Assembly (NCBI RefSeq): GCF_000770675.1
Contig: NZ_AVBG01000021.1
Coordinates: 1-45,689, forward strand
DNA: 45,689 nt
Direction of reading: 5' to 3'
Source: Pontibacillus chungwhensis BH030062
Lineage (GTDB): Bacteria; Bacillota; Bacilli; Bacillales; BH030062
Shown piece by piece: positions 17,139-25,632 of the stretch; position 1 is the stretch's first letter; each line of letters begins with the position of its first letter. The position numbers were made by a program, and so were the translations under genes. Under the pieces are notes generated by a model. That model ran no database searches and was not told the DNA's origin. It saw only the letters and a program-made list of their open reading frames with translations.

Positions 17139-17669
17139 TTACGATAAGTAGGTTAAATAACGTTCATACCATTGATCTATAAATTCCGGTGAGAATGGCC
17201 CTTTTCTTTGCCTTACCCAACGAAGCAAATGATTCACATTATTTTTTAGAATGTGGTCTAAAACACCGGGATAGTTCATATCTTCACGATGGATTTCATA
17301 CTCATCCTCATCTAACAGGATATGTGTATAATCCGGAAACACTTTAACGTCAAGGTCATAATCAATGTACTTAATTGCTCCTTCATCATAAACGAAGGGA
17401 GAGCTAATATTGCAATAATAATAAACCCCGTCGTTTCGAAGCATGCCAATAATGTTAAACCAATACTTCGAATGGAAGTAACATATGGCTGGTTCCCTTG
17501 TTACCCAGGTACGACCATCACTTTCGGTTACCCTAGTTTTATCATTGGCACCGATTACCACATTATTCGTACCCTTCAAGATGGTGGTGCTATCCCACAC
17601 TCGGTGCAACTGACCATTATGCTTGTAGCTATGAATTTGAATATGTTGACCCGGCTTTGGGACTGACAT
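17139..17669 (-). CDS. ntdP: Nucleoside tri-/diphosphate phosphatase NtdP (DUF402)
   Basis: 176 aa, beginning [19 protein letters not shown] and containing [12 protein letters not shown] and the conserved acidic cluster [11 protein letters not shown] / LDEDEYE, which in the DUF402 family binds metal. Characterised relatives in Bacillus and Staphylococcus hydrolyse NTPs and NDPs. GGGAG precedes the ATG. It is the ygaC position of B. subtilis. The gene is on the same strand as ygaD and upstream of it, separated by a terminator. Confidence 0.88.
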   Translation of the reverse strand: MSVPKPGQHIQIHSYKHNGQLHRVWDSTTILKGTNNVVIGANDKTRVTESDGRTWVTREPAICYFHSKYWFNIIGMLRNDGVYYYCNISSPFVYDEGAIKYIDYDLDVKVFPDYTHILLDEDEYEIHREDMNYPGVLDHILKNNVNHLLRWVRQRKGPFSPEFIDQWYERYLTYLS

Positions 17670-17820
17670 GAAATCTCCCTTTCTCCTCTATTCGCACGAC
17701 CTTTATTTATAAAATTCTATATCTTTCCTTCATATTATTATAACGATAACAAGGGACGATTGGAAATAATAAAACCAGATTAAAGAGCGAGAAAGGGATT
17801 TTTATGTATAATATGTATAA

Positions 17821-17966
17821 AAAGAGTACCCCCTAAGCTACTCTTCCGTAGGTTCCTGGCCGATTAGGCTAAGGAATACTAGGGGGAGAGAACTTTTCAG
17901 GGATACTCTTCTTCTTAGGAAGTCGTTAGAATTCGGGGGTTACGACCGCCAAGTATAGTGTTACTG
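17821..17966. ncRNA. Structured non-coding region between ntdP and sspE
   Basis: AAGAGTA (about 17822-17827) pairs with TACTCTT (about 17904-17910), and nested pairs CCCCCTA/TAGGGGG and TTCCT/AGGAA lie inside. On the minus strand the outer stem runs straight into TTTTT, so it may be the sspE terminator or the 3' end of a small RNA. TATAAT at 17807-17812 would suit the plus strand. I could not assign a known RNA family. Confidence 0.35.
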
Positions 17967-18164
17967 TTATTGTTTCTTTTGAGCAGACTTTTGGTTTTGT
18001 TGTTTCACGTGTTGTACGTCTGTTTTACCTTGACCTTGAGCAAATTCTGTACCATATTGCCCTTGTCCTTGTGCAGACTGTTGGTTTTGCTGTTTCACGT
18101 GATCAACACTTGTACCTGAAGCTGTTTTGTTTGCTTGCTGCTGTTGGTTTTGTTTTTTAGCCAA
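17967..18164 (-). CDS. sspE: Gamma-type small acid-soluble spore protein
   Basis: 65 aa from TTG 18164, with GGAGGTG 6 nt upstream. Almost entirely Q, A, K, G, N and S. Two imperfect repeats each hold VDHVKQQNQQSA or VQHVKQQNQKSA, separated by QYGTEFAQGQG. The TEFA motif matches the cleavage site of the spore protease GPR. Gamma-SASPs are made in the forespore as an amino-acid store for outgrowth and do not bind DNA. It is the sspE position of the B. subtilis map. A sigma-G promoter is expected, but I could not point to a convincing one. Confidence 0.9.
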   Translation of the reverse strand: MAKKQNQQQQANKTASGTSVDHVKQQNQQSAQGQGQYGTEFAQGQGKTDVQHVKQQNQKSAQKKQ

Positions 18165-18315
18165 CTTAATCACCTCCGCAACAACTAGATTGTGCAGAAA
18201 TCGTTAAAGCTATTCCACGAATTTATATTCCATTAAAATCCATTTATCACAACAGCCTATCGGTATAGGTGACGTTCAAAATGCTCATCCTATATATATA
18301 TGGGAGGGATCAAAT

Positions 18316-18540
18316 ATGTATATCGGTAGAGATATGACCGAACTCACAATGACAAAAAAAGACGATTGGCGTGAAGATGAACTCGTTTATTTTCAACATG
18401 CTTTAAGTCAGATGGTTCCTTACCTTAACTCTGAAGGAACCACCATCCTCAGAGAAATTAACCAAGAAATCCAAAACCGCGGGGGCTTCCAAAGACGAGA
18501 AGCCACATGGACATCCGGAACAAAACCAGTGGTGGACTAA
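18316..18540 (+). CDS. Conserved-looking small protein of unknown function
   Basis: 74 aa. A strong ribosome-binding site GGGAGGGA 6 nt before the ATG supports translation. The product is soluble and acidic to neutral: DDWREDELVYFQHALSQM, a likely helix, then PYLNSEGTTILREINQEI, a second helix, then a Gly/Arg-rich tail. I do not recognise the family. It lies between sspE and mutY, where B. subtilis keeps small yfh/yga genes. The stop codon abuts the first 151-bp repeat. Confidence 0.75.
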   Translation: MYIGRDMTELTMTKKDDWREDELVYFQHALSQMVPYLNSEGTTILREINQEIQNRGGFQRREATWTSGTKPVVD

Positions 18541-18913
18541 TACAAAAGCAAAAGCGCCCGTTTAGCAACGTACAGACTGGACTGCACCGCAGTGAGATAA
18601 AGGAAACACGGTGAGCGACAGCGAATCGATGTTGACTTATCGACCGGAGGTGAAGGAAGTCTGCTAGTTGCTGGGCGCTGTAGCTGGATGATACAAAAGC
18701 AAAAGCGCCCGTTTAGCAACGTACAGGCTGGACTGCACCGCAGTGAGATAAAGGAAACACGGTGAGCGACAGCGAATTGATGTTGACTTATCGACCGGAG
18801 GTGAAGGAAGTCTGCTAGTTGCTGGGCGCTGTAGCTGGATGATACAAAAGCAAAAGCGCCCGTTTAGCAACGTACAGGCTGGACTGCACCGCAGTGAGTA
18901 AAGGAAACTAAGT
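18540..18913. repeat. Tandem array of a 151-bp repeat, about 2.5 copies
   Basis: Units start at 18540, 18691 and 18842; the spacing is exactly 151 bp. The first two differ at only a few positions (cagactgg/caggctgg; gaatcgat/gaattgat). The third breaks off at about 18905. Each unit has inverted ends, AGCGCCCGTTTAGCAAC against GTTGCTGGGCGCT, so each can fold on itself. A diverged relative is at 27583-27800. Open frames inside it are by-products. Confidence 0.92.
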
Positions 18914-18917
18914 AAAA

Positions 18918-18943
18918 AACTGCCCCATAGTCAAGGGGCAGTT
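18918..18943 (-). terminator. mutY terminator
   Basis: AACTGCCCC/GGGGCAGTT hairpin with 8-nt loop, followed on the minus strand by TTTTT. Confidence 0.88.
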
Positions 18944-18949
18944 CTCTTT

Positions 18950-20026
18950 CTATAAATGTTTATGAACTTTTTGGTGAGAAACCGGGAACGGTAACTCTTC
19001 TAGCTCTTCTTTTGCAGCAAAACGTGCAACTTTAGATTGCAACTCTCCACTTGCTGAAGCGGTCACCACTTCCATATCCCAAATAACATGGGAGAAAGTG
19101 TGTTTGATATGGTCCACTGTATTCAATAGATCAATATCCAAACCATAATGGTCTTTTACCCAATCTTGGACTTTTTCTCGGTCTACTTGCTGCATCGGCA
19201 CCATTGGAAACTGCCAAAGATTAGCGAGTAACCCGGTATCAGGACGTTGTTCGACTACATATCGTCCTTCTTGATCTTTTAGGACCAGCGTCATATAGGA
19301 CAGGCGTTTCTGCTTCTTTTTAGAAGACTTAATAGGAAGCTCGGTTTCTTTCCCCTGATGGAAAGCTCGACAGTGAGAGCGTACCGGACACAGAAGACAA
19401 GATGGGCTCTTAGGTGTGCACACAAGAGCGCCTAACTCCATTAAACCTTGATTGAAAGCAGATGGATCTTCTTTTGATATTAACTCTCGTATAAGCGATT
19501 CAAAGATCTTTCTTGTGGCTGGCTTGGCAATATCTTCTTCAATCATCAAAATACGGGACAACACACGCATGACATTTCCATCCACAGCAGGAGATGGAAG
19601 GTCATAGGCGATACTTAAGATCGCCCCACGAGTATAAGGCCCTACACCTTTTAAGGAACCAAGTTCTTTTTCATTATTTGGCACCTTGCCGTCGTAGGAT
19701 TCTACTACCTCACGGACGGCTGTTTGCAAATTGCGTGCACGGGAATAGTAACCTAAGCCCTCCCACGCTTTTAATACTTCTTGCTCTTCAGCATAAGCGA
19801 GAGCTTGTGGAGTCGGAAATTTCTCTAAAAAGTTTTGAAAGTATGGAATTACCGTATCAACCCTTGTTTGTTGAAGCATAATTTCAGATACCCAAACACG
19901 ATAAGGGTCCTGATTCTCACGCCAAGGGAGTATTCGTTGTTCAGCTCGGAACCACTCGATTAAATCATTGCGAAAGGCTTCTATATCAAAGCCTTCGAGC
20001 ATATTGTAAGTTGGTTCATTTTTCAC
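18950..20026 (-). CDS. mutY: A/G-specific adenine DNA glycosylase MutY
   Basis: 358 aa from GTG 20026, with AAGGGTGA 6 nt upstream. HhH-GPD glycosylase domain: catalytic Glu in SEIMLQQTRV, hairpin LKGVGPYTRGA, catalytic Asp in PAVDGNVMRV. The 4Fe-4S loop is C-x6-C-x2-C-x5-C. The C-terminal NUDIX-like domain (about 230-358) recognises 8-oxoG. The enzyme removes A opposite 8-oxoG. The location between sspE and yfhP is conserved in Bacillus. Confidence 0.95.
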   Translation of the reverse strand: MKNEPTYNMLEGFDIEAFRNDLIEWFRAEQRILPWRENQDPYRVWVSEIMLQQTRVDTVIPYFQNFLEKFPTPQALAYAEEQEVLKAWEGLGYYSRARNLQTAVREVVESYDGKVPNNEKELGSLKGVGPYTRGAILSIAYDLPSPAVDGNVMRVLSRILMIEEDIAKPATRKIFESLIRELISKEDPSAFNQGLMELGALVCTPKSPSCLLCPVRSHCRAFHQGKETELPIKSSKKKQKRLSYMTLVLKDQEGRYVVEQRPDTGLLANLWQFPMVPMQQVDREKVQDWVKDHYGLDIDLLNTVDHIKHTFSHVIWDMEVVTASASGELQSKVARFAAKEELEELPFPVSHQKVHKHL

Positions 20027-20094
20027 AATTGTTCACCCTTTTGTTACAATAAAATTATCTAAAAAATCGAAGAGAGTCTACAAGGAGGCTTAAG

Positions 20095-21075
20095 ATGGAC
20101 ACTGGTACCCATGTTGTTATGGGAGTTGCTTTAGGAGGACTAGCTACTCTAGACCCTGCTGTACAAAGCGATCCAGCCTTATTCAACGCCGTTTTCATTG
20201 GCGTAATGGCTGGCTCTCAAGCTCCTGACCTCGATACCGTTAACAAACTTCGCAATAACGCAGTCTATATTCGTCACCATCGGGGAATTACCCATTCAAT
20301 GCCAGCTGTTGCTTTATGGGGGATTTCAATCGCAGGATTGATCTACGCATTCTTCCCTCAGGTGGATTTCCTTCATTTATGGTTATGGACTTTCTTCGCC
20401 GTGATTCTGCATGTATTTGTCGATGTATTTAATGCATACGGCACTCAAGCATACAGACCATTCTCAAATAGATGGGTTGCCTACGGGATTATTAACACGT
20501 TTGATCCGTACATTTTCGGTCTTCATATTGTTGGCATCATCGCTTGGGCGCTTGGTGCTAATCCTGGAATAACCTTCCTTATCGTCTGGTTTGTACTCGT
20601 CCTTTATTATCTTAAACGATATTTCACTAAACGTGAAATGGTAAATAAAATCAAGAACCATTATGATCATGTTGAGCAAATCGTGACTTCTCCGACCATT
20701 CGATATAATAAGTGGCGGCTAGCCATTACAACGATGGATAAGTTTTACGTTGGTCGTGCCGAAAACGGCGAAATTGAAATACTTGATGAATTCAAGCGTA
20801 AACCACTACCTGATTTACCCGTTATGCAAAAGGCCATCGAAGACGAAAATATGGACGCCTTCCTTTCATTCTCACCGGTCTATCGCTGGGAGATTGATGA
20901 ATACGATGATTATACGGAGGTAAGGTTGATTGACTTGCGTTATCGGTCCAATGAACGCTACCCGTTCGTGGCTGTCGTAACATTAGATGATGATCTAAAT
21001 ATTTTATCTTCCTATACCGGATGGATCTTCTCAGAAGAAAAGTTGCAGAAGAAGTTAGACATCTTACCGACATGA
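20095..21075 (+). CDS. yfhP: YfhP, membrane-bound metal-dependent hydrolase family
   Basis: 326 aa. It begins MDTGTHVVMGVALGG and holds the motif RHHRGITHSMP and the acidic APDLDTV, typical of the LexA-regulated/YfhP-YdjM metal-dependent hydrolase family. About four to five membrane segments lie in residues 8-175. A soluble C-terminal domain of 150 residues follows. The substrate is unknown. AAGGAGG lies 7 nt upstream of the ATG. Divergent from mutY as in B. subtilis. Confidence 0.88.
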   Translation: MDTGTHVVMGVALGGLATLDPAVQSDPALFNAVFIGVMAGSQAPDLDTVNKLRNNAVYIRHHRGITHSMPAVALWGISIAGLIYAFFPQVDFLHLWLWTFFAVILHVFVDVFNAYGTQAYRPFSNRWVAYGIINTFDPYIFGLHIVGIIAWALGANPGITFLIVWFVLVLYYLKRYFTKREMVNKIKNHYDHVEQIVTSPTIRYNKWRLAITTMDKFYVGRAENGEIEILDEFKRKPLPDLPVMQKAIEDENMDAFLSFSPVYRWEIDEYDDYTEVRLIDLRYRSNERYPFVAVVTLDDDLNILSSYTGWIFSEEKLQKKLDILPT

Positions 21076-21082
21076 AAGGATG

Positions 21083-21116
21083 AAAAAGACACGGAATAGC
21101 TATTCCGTGTCTTTTT
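21083..21116. terminator. yfhP terminator
   Basis: AAAAAGACACGGAATAG and its exact complement form a nearly loopless palindrome with T5 on both strands. It can serve yfhP and yfhJ. Confidence 0.88.
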
Positions 21117-21153
21117 ACGCCTCCGAAAAACAATGTATGTCCTATATCCTTCA

Positions 21154-21420
21154 TTAGTGCAATTGTTGATCATCATTGAATAAGTGCTGGTAACGGGGGT
21201 TTTGACTCATAAAGTCATGAAGACGGGAACCATAGCTGTTAATCCATTGCATAACAATCTGCTCTGTCATCTGTTTCCCCTCATATTCACGCCCAGCTTT
21301 GGCTCTTGTTGTTTCAAAATCTTCCCACAAGTACTCTACCCAAATCCGTGCTTGATACATGCTTAGCTTATCATTTTCTTCACAAAGACGATTCGCTAAT
21401 CGATCAAAAATATCTTCCAT
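21154..21420 (-). CDS. yfhJ: YfhJ (WVELL-family small protein)
   Basis: 88 aa from the ATG at 21420, chosen because AGAGGTGA is 5 nt upstream; the frame continues open to 21447. Central motif ARIWVEYLWEDFETTRAKAGREYEGKQMTE is characteristic of YfhJ proteins (broken here: ARIWVEYLWEDF, then AKAGREY). Soluble; function unknown. Divergent from sspK. Confidence 0.88.
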   Translation of the reverse strand: MEDIFDRLANRLCEENDKLSMYQARIWVEYLWEDFETTRAKAGREYEGKQMTEQIVMQWINSYGSRLHDFMSQNPRYQHLFNDDQQLH

Positions 21421-21464
21421 GGTATTCACCTCTTTTACTTCCAACAATCTACCCTACATTGTAT

Positions 21465-21494
21465 CACATAGCTCAGGTCTAGATGCACATACTA
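21465..21494 (+). promoter_or_regulatory. Possible sigma-G promoter of sspK
   Basis: CATACTA (21488-21494) fits the sigma-G -10 CATnnTA. CACATA sits 17 nt upstream and is only a partial -35 match. Suggested mainly by the spore gene it precedes. Confidence 0.3.
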
Positions 21495-21560
21495 TGCTTA
21501 CACCACTTTAAAGACCTTGTTCTTTAGAAAGGTGTAAGAGATGACTCAGGAGGGATTAGA

Positions 21561-21719
21561 ATGGTAAGAAATAAAACCGTGGGATTTCCTGAGAAAAAGC
21601 CAAATGGTGAAGCACGTGCTAAATCCGAATACGGAGCTAAACGTGCAAACGGCACCATAAACACGCGCCCACAAGAACGAGCGCGCAAATCTTCCCAACG
21701 CGATCACACAAATTTCTAG
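21561..21719 (+). CDS. sspK: Small acid-soluble spore protein K
   Basis: 52 aa, below usual gene-finder cut-offs. Sequence [20 protein letters not shown] then [20 protein letters not shown] matches SspK of B. subtilis in length and in the MVRNK…RAK…YASKR-like…PQER pattern. AGGAGGG precedes the ATG by 6 nt. Expressed in the forespore in known species. ypzG follows after 12 bp. Confidence 0.92.
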   Translation: MVRNKTVGFPEKKPNGEARAKSEYGAKRANGTINTRPQERARKSSQRDHTNF

Positions 21720-21731
21720 GAGGGACCTGTC

Positions 21732-21905
21732 GTGGCCAATAAATCAGAGAAACGTGAAGATAAACGTTTTTTCAAGAATTTATACAGTGACCCTTTCCAA
21801 TCTCCGAGAGCTAGTGCGAAACACGCTTTCGATCAAGTAAACGGAGAGACCCAGCAATCTCAATCCGAAATCATCACCAAAGTCCAGATGCGCAAACGTA
21901 ACTAA
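21732..21905 (+). CDS. ypzG: YpzG-like small protein
   Basis: 57 aa from GTG, with AGGAGGG about 7 nt upstream, starting only 12 bp after sspK and so in one transcript. The motif SPRASAKHAFDQVNGETQQSQ matches my recollection of the YpzG family (PRA.AKHAF.QVNGETQQ). Basic, soluble; function unknown. The link with sspK suggests forespore expression. Confidence 0.8.
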   Translation: MANKSEKREDKRFFKNLYSDPFQSPRASAKHAFDQVNGETQQSQSEIITKVQMRKRN

Positions 21906-21970
21906 CGCTGGCTAGGAAGTAAAACACTATAACGCTTCACAAAAGCAAAGAGTGTTATTCCTAAAAAGAA

Positions 21971-22005
21971 AGAAGACGAGCCCTTAGCCGGCTCGTCTTC
22001 TTTTA
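21971..22005 (+). terminator. sspK-ypzG terminator
   Basis: AGAAGACGAGCC/GGCTCGTCTTCT with 7-nt loop and T run. Confidence 0.92.
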
Positions 22006-22029
22006 TGTAGCATCTCTTTAACGAACTAA

Positions 22030-22043
22030 AGGGTGTCTGGCAC
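22030..22043. repeat. Dispersed repeat, single arm
   Basis: AGGGTGTCTGGCAC, exact complement of the arm at 4004, between the ypzG and ptsH terminators. Confidence 0.75.
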
Positions 22044-22082
22044 GCTGTAACCCTCTACCTCGATAAAGGGTGAGCGCAAAAG

Positions 22083-22113
22083 AAAACCAGCATCCTTAAG
22101 GATGCTGGTTTTT
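22083..22113. terminator. ptsH terminator
   Basis: AAAACCAGCATCC-ttaa-GGATGCTGGTTTTT symmetric hairpin just beyond the ptsH stop. It ends the ptsG-ptsH transcript; no ptsI follows. Confidence 0.9.
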
Positions 22114-22123
22114 CGTTTGGTTA

Positions 22124-22390
22124 TTATTCGCCTAGTTCTTGGTTTTTAACAACGTCGATGATTGCTTTAAGTGCTGCATCTTCGTCGCTACCTTCAGCTT
22201 TGAATGTTACTTCTGCGCCTGAAGGGATTCCTAGAGACATGATACCCATGATTGATTTAAGGTTTACGCTTTTACCATTGTAGTCAAGGGTAACGTCTGC
22301 TTCGTATTTACCTGCTTCTTGAACAAGTACTGTTGCTGGGCGTGCGTGCACACCGTCTTTAGCTGTAATCTTCACTGTTTGTTCTGCCAT
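22124..22390 (-). CDS. ptsH: Phosphocarrier protein HPr
   Basis: 88 aa, full length. His15 in KDGVHARPATVL accepts phosphate from enzyme I; Ser46 in LKSIMGIMSLG is the HPr-kinase site that makes the CcpA co-repressor. AAGGAG is 9 nt upstream of the ATG. It lies 18 bp after ptsG in the same operon. In B. subtilis ptsI follows ptsH, but here a terminator follows, so enzyme I must be encoded elsewhere. Confidence 0.97.
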   Translation of the reverse strand: MAEQTVKITAKDGVHARPATVLVQEAGKYEADVTLDYNGKSVNLKSIMGIMSLGIPSGAEVTFKAEGSDEDAALKAIIDVVKNQELGE

Positions 22391-22408
22391 GAAAAATCTC
22401 TCCTTTTA

Positions 22409-24436
22409 TTAAATTGAAATAATATCCTCTTGTCCATGTGAGACAGTGCCTTCTGCGTTGATCTTCACAGCTTGTCCTTCTCCAAGGTTTGTAAATACGA
22501 TTGGAGTGACAATGGATGGTACTTTCTCTTGAACAGATGCAATATCAACTTTCAATAAAGTTTGACCTTGCTTAATCTCATCACCTTCTGAAACAAATGC
22601 TTCGAATCCTTCACCTTTAAGAGTAACGGTATCGATTCCAAAGTGGATCAGTACTTCTGTTCCATCTTCAGCTTGTAAGCCAAGAGCATGTTTCGTTGGG
22701 AAGACATTTAGTACTTTACCGTTGATCGGTGAAACAATCTCACCATCAGATGGAAGAATTGCAAAGCCGTCCCCCATCATTTTACCCGAAAATACGTCAT
22801 CTGGCACGTCTGAAATCGGCATAATTTCACCTTTTAGAGGACTAACAAAGCTAAATTCACCTGCTGGGGTATCACAAGCTTCTTCTGTAGTCGGTTCTTC
22901 AGGCTTGGCTTCCGCTTTCCGAGGCACTTTGCCATCAATAATATCTTGAATCTGTCCTCTTATTGAGTCAGAAGCAGGGCCGTAAATGGCTTGAATATTA
23001 TTACCAACTTCCATTACACCTGATGCGCCATTTTTTTTCAAGCGATCTTTATCAACTTTCCCTTTATCTTCAACAGATACTCGTAAACGAGTGATACAAG
23101 CATCTAAATATGTGATATTATCTTCTCCACCTAAAGCTTCAAGAATGTTATAAGGTTTTTCACTTACTTCAATTTCATCTCCGTCATCTTCGGATTCATC
23201 TTCACGACCCGGTGTTGCCAGGTTAAATTTCAGAATAGCCCAACGGAAACCAAAGTAATAAATAACCGCAAACACTGCCCCTACCGGTAGTACAAGCCAC
23301 CAGTCGGTTTTATTTTGAAGAACTCCAAATAGTAAGAAGTCAATTAAACCACCAGAGAACGTCATCCCGATCTTAACTTGCAAGATCTCCATTACCATAA
23401 ATGACAAACCAGCGAAGACCGCGTGCACCGCGAATAATAATGGTGCCACAAATAGGAATGAGAATTCAAGTGGCTCTGTAATACCTGTTAAGAAAGATGT
23501 TAAAGCTGCAGAGGCCATAATTCCCCCAACAACTGCTTTTCGTTCAGGTTTTGCTGTATGATAAATGGCTAATGCTGCTGCTGGTAGACCAAACATCATG
23601 AACGGGAACTTACCTGTCATAAAGGTACCAGCCGTTAATTCTACGTTGTCTTTTAACTGTGCAAAGAAAATCTGTTGGTCACCACGAACAATTTCCCCCG
23701 CTTGAGTTGTATATGTTCCAAACTCAAACCAAAACGGTGAATAGAAAATATGGTGCAATCCAAACGGAATAAGTGAACGTTCAATAAGTCCGAACACAAA
23801 CGCTGAAATCACTCGGTTTTGATTCAACATTAAGTGCGAGAACGCATTAAGTCCATCTTGAATTGGTGGCCAAACGAAGACCATTGCAATACCTACGAAT
23901 AAAGATGTAAAAGCAGTTACAATTGGAACGAAACGCTTCCCTGCAAAGAACCCTAAATATTGTGGGAGTTCGATATTAAAGAAACGCTTGTATAAGAGGG
24001 CCGCTATGACACCTATTATAATACCTCCAAATACCCCCGTTTGTAAGGTCGGTATTCCTAGGACCTGACCGTAGGCGGCACTGTTTTCTGCCATTTTAGG
24101 TGTTACTTGTTCAATCGTACCCATCGTAACATTCATAATAAGATAACCGATGATGGCAGCTAGTCCTGCTGCACCTTCACCACCTGCTAAACCAATCGCA
24201 ACTCCGACTGCGAAGAGCAAGGCTAAGTTTGCAAAGACAATATCCCCTGCACTCGCCATTACTTCAGCAAGAAGCTGGAACCAATCGGCTTTAAGAGCAG
24301 GAAGACGCTCTAATAATGTATCATTTTGAAACGCTGTACCAACCCCAAGTAGCAAACCGGCAGCAGGCAATAACGCAACCGGAAGCATTAGAGCCTTACC
24401 AACTTTTTGTAATGTACCAAATGCTTGTTTAAACAT
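22409..24436 (-). CDS. ptsG: Glucose-specific PTS transporter EIICBA
   Basis: 675 aa. EIIC membrane domain (about 1-400) with conserved [13 protein letters not shown] with phosphocysteine in [15 protein letters not shown] with phosphohistidine His598 in [10 protein letters not shown]. The order C-B-A matches B. subtilis PtsG. It imports and phosphorylates glucose using HPr-phosphate. GGGGAGG lies 8 nt before the ATG. The leader holds a GlcT-type RNA antiterminator overlapping a terminator, and the regulator glcT is immediately upstream. Confidence 0.96.
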   Translation of the reverse strand: MFKQAFGTLQKVGKALMLPVALLPAAGLLLGVGTAFQNDTLLERLPALKADWFQLLAEVMASAGDIVFANLALLFAVGVAIGLAGGEGAAGLAAIIGYLIMNVTMGTIEQVTPKMAENSAAYGQVLGIPTLQTGVFGGIIIGVIAALLYKRFFNIELPQYLGFFAGKRFVPIVTAFTSLFVGIAMVFVWPPIQDGLNAFSHLMLNQNRVISAFVFGLIERSLIPFGLHHIFYSPFWFEFGTYTTQAGEIVRGDQQIFFAQLKDNVELTAGTFMTGKFPFMMFGLPAAALAIYHTAKPERKAVVGGIMASAALTSFLTGITEPLEFSFLFVAPLLFAVHAVFAGLSFMVMEILQVKIGMTFSGGLIDFLLFGVLQNKTDWWLVLPVGAVFAVIYYFGFRWAILKFNLATPGREDESEDDGDEIEVSEKPYNILEALGGEDNITYLDACITRLRVSVEDKGKVDKDRLKKNGASGVMEVGNNIQAIYGPASDSIRGQIQDIIDGKVPRKAEAKPEEPTTEEACDTPAGEFSFVSPLKGEIMPISDVPDDVFSGKMMGDGFAILPSDGEIVSPINGKVLNVFPTKHALGLQAEDGTEVLIHFGIDTVTLKGEGFEAFVSEGDEIKQGQTLLKVDIASVQEKVPSIVTPIVFTNLGEGQAVKINAEGTVSHGQEDIISI

Positions 24437-24511
24437 TTTTGTTTCCTCCCCTTCATGAGTTTTGGAACAAAAGCTGCAAGCCCATTCACAAACGCTTTCA
24501 TTTAAAGCATT

Positions 24512-24625
24512 AAAAAAGGCATGAGTAAAAAAAGACTCACAAATCTCCTTAAAGGTACACGTTACCCTTAGTATGATTTGTATTGTCTTTCCTTACTCAT
24601 GCCTGATCGTGTCAGTAACACGTAA
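24512..24625 (-). promoter_or_regulatory. ptsG RAT antiterminator and overlapping terminator
   Basis: On the minus strand the RAT reads TTACGTGTTACTGACACG then ATCAGGCATGAGTAA (24625 to 24593), the GlcT-target pattern. Its 3' half GGCATGAGTAA is also the 5' arm of a terminator whose 3' arm TTACTCATGCC (24528-24518) is followed by TTTTTT (24517-24512). Binding of GlcT to the RAT would prevent the terminator. Confidence 0.88.
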
Positions 24626-24635
24626 AGAATAACAT

Positions 24636-25475
24636 TTATGATGATTGCAAACGCTGTAAATGAATCGTTAAATAAACAATTTCAGCGTCGTCGATAGGCT
24701 GTTTAAGCTTTTGTTGCATAATCTTAATCAACTTCCAAGCTAAATTATAGCATACAGGATACTCATTTTTCAATAGGTTGTCTAGTTTTGTTCTTTCTCC
24801 CACTTCTTCACCTTTGTAAACGCGGTCAATCGCACGTCTTAAGTGCTGAACAAGTCGGTGAAAGTCAATACTCTGGCGATCCAAATCAATTGCAAGCTCC
24901 TGTTCAATCAGGTGCGTTAATTGCCTGATTAATTCTGAATCCCGGCTAATTTGGGAGATTTCTTTATCAGTGATGGCACTGTGAATGTGCATCGCTATGA
25001 ACCCAACTTCCCCTATTGGAAACTTAAAGCCAAGCTGGCTTTCAATCATATCAACAACTTCTAAAGCGACCTCATGTTCTTTAGGGTACAACGACTGTAC
25101 CTCAATTAAGAAAGGATTGTTAAATTCTAACCCTTCCTTCATCCGCTTAATCGCAAATGATAAGTGATCGGTTAACGCAATGTGAATATGCTCATTCAAG
25201 GTACTGTCCATCCGCTTTTCAATATGTGATAAGAGATCGTCCATAAACCCAATAAATTCTTCCCCCACATAGGGTAAGAGCTGTTTATAATTTTCTTGCA
25301 TCACCTTATCTTCTAATAAAAACGTCTTCTCTACTTCACTCACATCCAAAGCCTCTCCATTTTTCTTGCCGAACCCAATCCCTTTTCCTATTAAGATAAC
25401 TTCTTCATGAACAGGATGGATGGCTATGACAACATTATTGTTGAGGACTCTTTTGACCCTAGCTGAAGCAGGCAT
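24636..25475 (-). CDS. glcT: GlcT, PRD-type transcriptional antiterminator for ptsG
   Basis: 279 aa from the ATG at 25475, chosen because MPASARVKRVLNNNVVIAIHP aligns with the GlcT start; an in-frame ATG at 25529 adds 18 residues without homology. RNA-binding CAT domain (about 1-60) is followed by PRD1 with NEHIHIALTDH and PRD2 with EVGFIAMHIHSA. In known GlcT, unphosphorylated protein (glucose present) dimerises and binds the ptsG RAT. The leader downstream carries that site. Confidence 0.94.
   Translation of the reverse strand: MPASARVKRVLNNNVVIAIHPVHEEVILIGKGIGFGKKNGEALDVSEVEKTFLLEDKVMQENYKQLLPYVGEEFIGFMDDLLSHIEKRMDSTLNEHIHIALTDHLSFAIKRMKEGLEFNNPFLIEVQSLYPKEHEVALEVVDMIESQLGFKFPIGEVGFIAMHIHSAITDKEISQISRDSELIRQLTHLIEQELAIDLDRQSIDFHRLVQHLRRAIDRVYKGEEVGERTKLDNLLKNEYPVCYNLAWKLIKIMQQKLKQPIDDAEIVYLTIHLQRLQSS
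24645..24659. promoter_or_regulatory. Candidate cre upstream of the ptsG leader
   Basis: TTGCAAACGCTGTAA matches WTGNAANCGNWNNCW at all but one position. It lies within the last codons of glcT, about 20 bp before the RAT. Confidence 0.4.
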
Positions 25476-25549
25476 TCCCTCACCCCATTTCCACTCTTTT
25501 AACCAGTTATGTCTCTTTATCTTTATCATAACAGTCTTTACTATTTGTA

Positions 25550-25593
25550 TAAAAACGCTTGCAAATTATAAAATAATTTTATGTTAAAATCAA
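25550..25593 (-). promoter_or_regulatory. glcT promoter with overlapping cre
   Basis: Minus strand: -35 TTGATT (25588-25593), 17 nt, -10 TATAAT (25565-25570). TTGCAAGCGTTTTTA (25564 to 25550) directly follows the -10 and matches the cre consensus with one mismatch. CcpA bound there would block transcription from this promoter. Confidence 0.65.
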
Positions 25594-25632
25594 TCTTTGA
25601 CCCTAAACCATATAATAGAAGGTGTGTTACAT

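Noticed and set aside
17738-17752. PerR/Fur box in front of ntdP
   Set aside because: The ATTATTATAA-like stretch matches only about 11 of 14 positions and is explained by an AT-rich promoter region.
18537-18870. Minus-strand ORFs MLNGRFCFC… inside the 151-bp array
   Set aside because: Identical ORFs arise from each repeat unit and lack ribosome-binding sites.
24490-24505. Third cre in the ptsG leader (TGAAAGCGTTTGTG)
   Set aside because: The first ten bases fit, but the last three conserved positions do not, and it lies downstream of the terminator.
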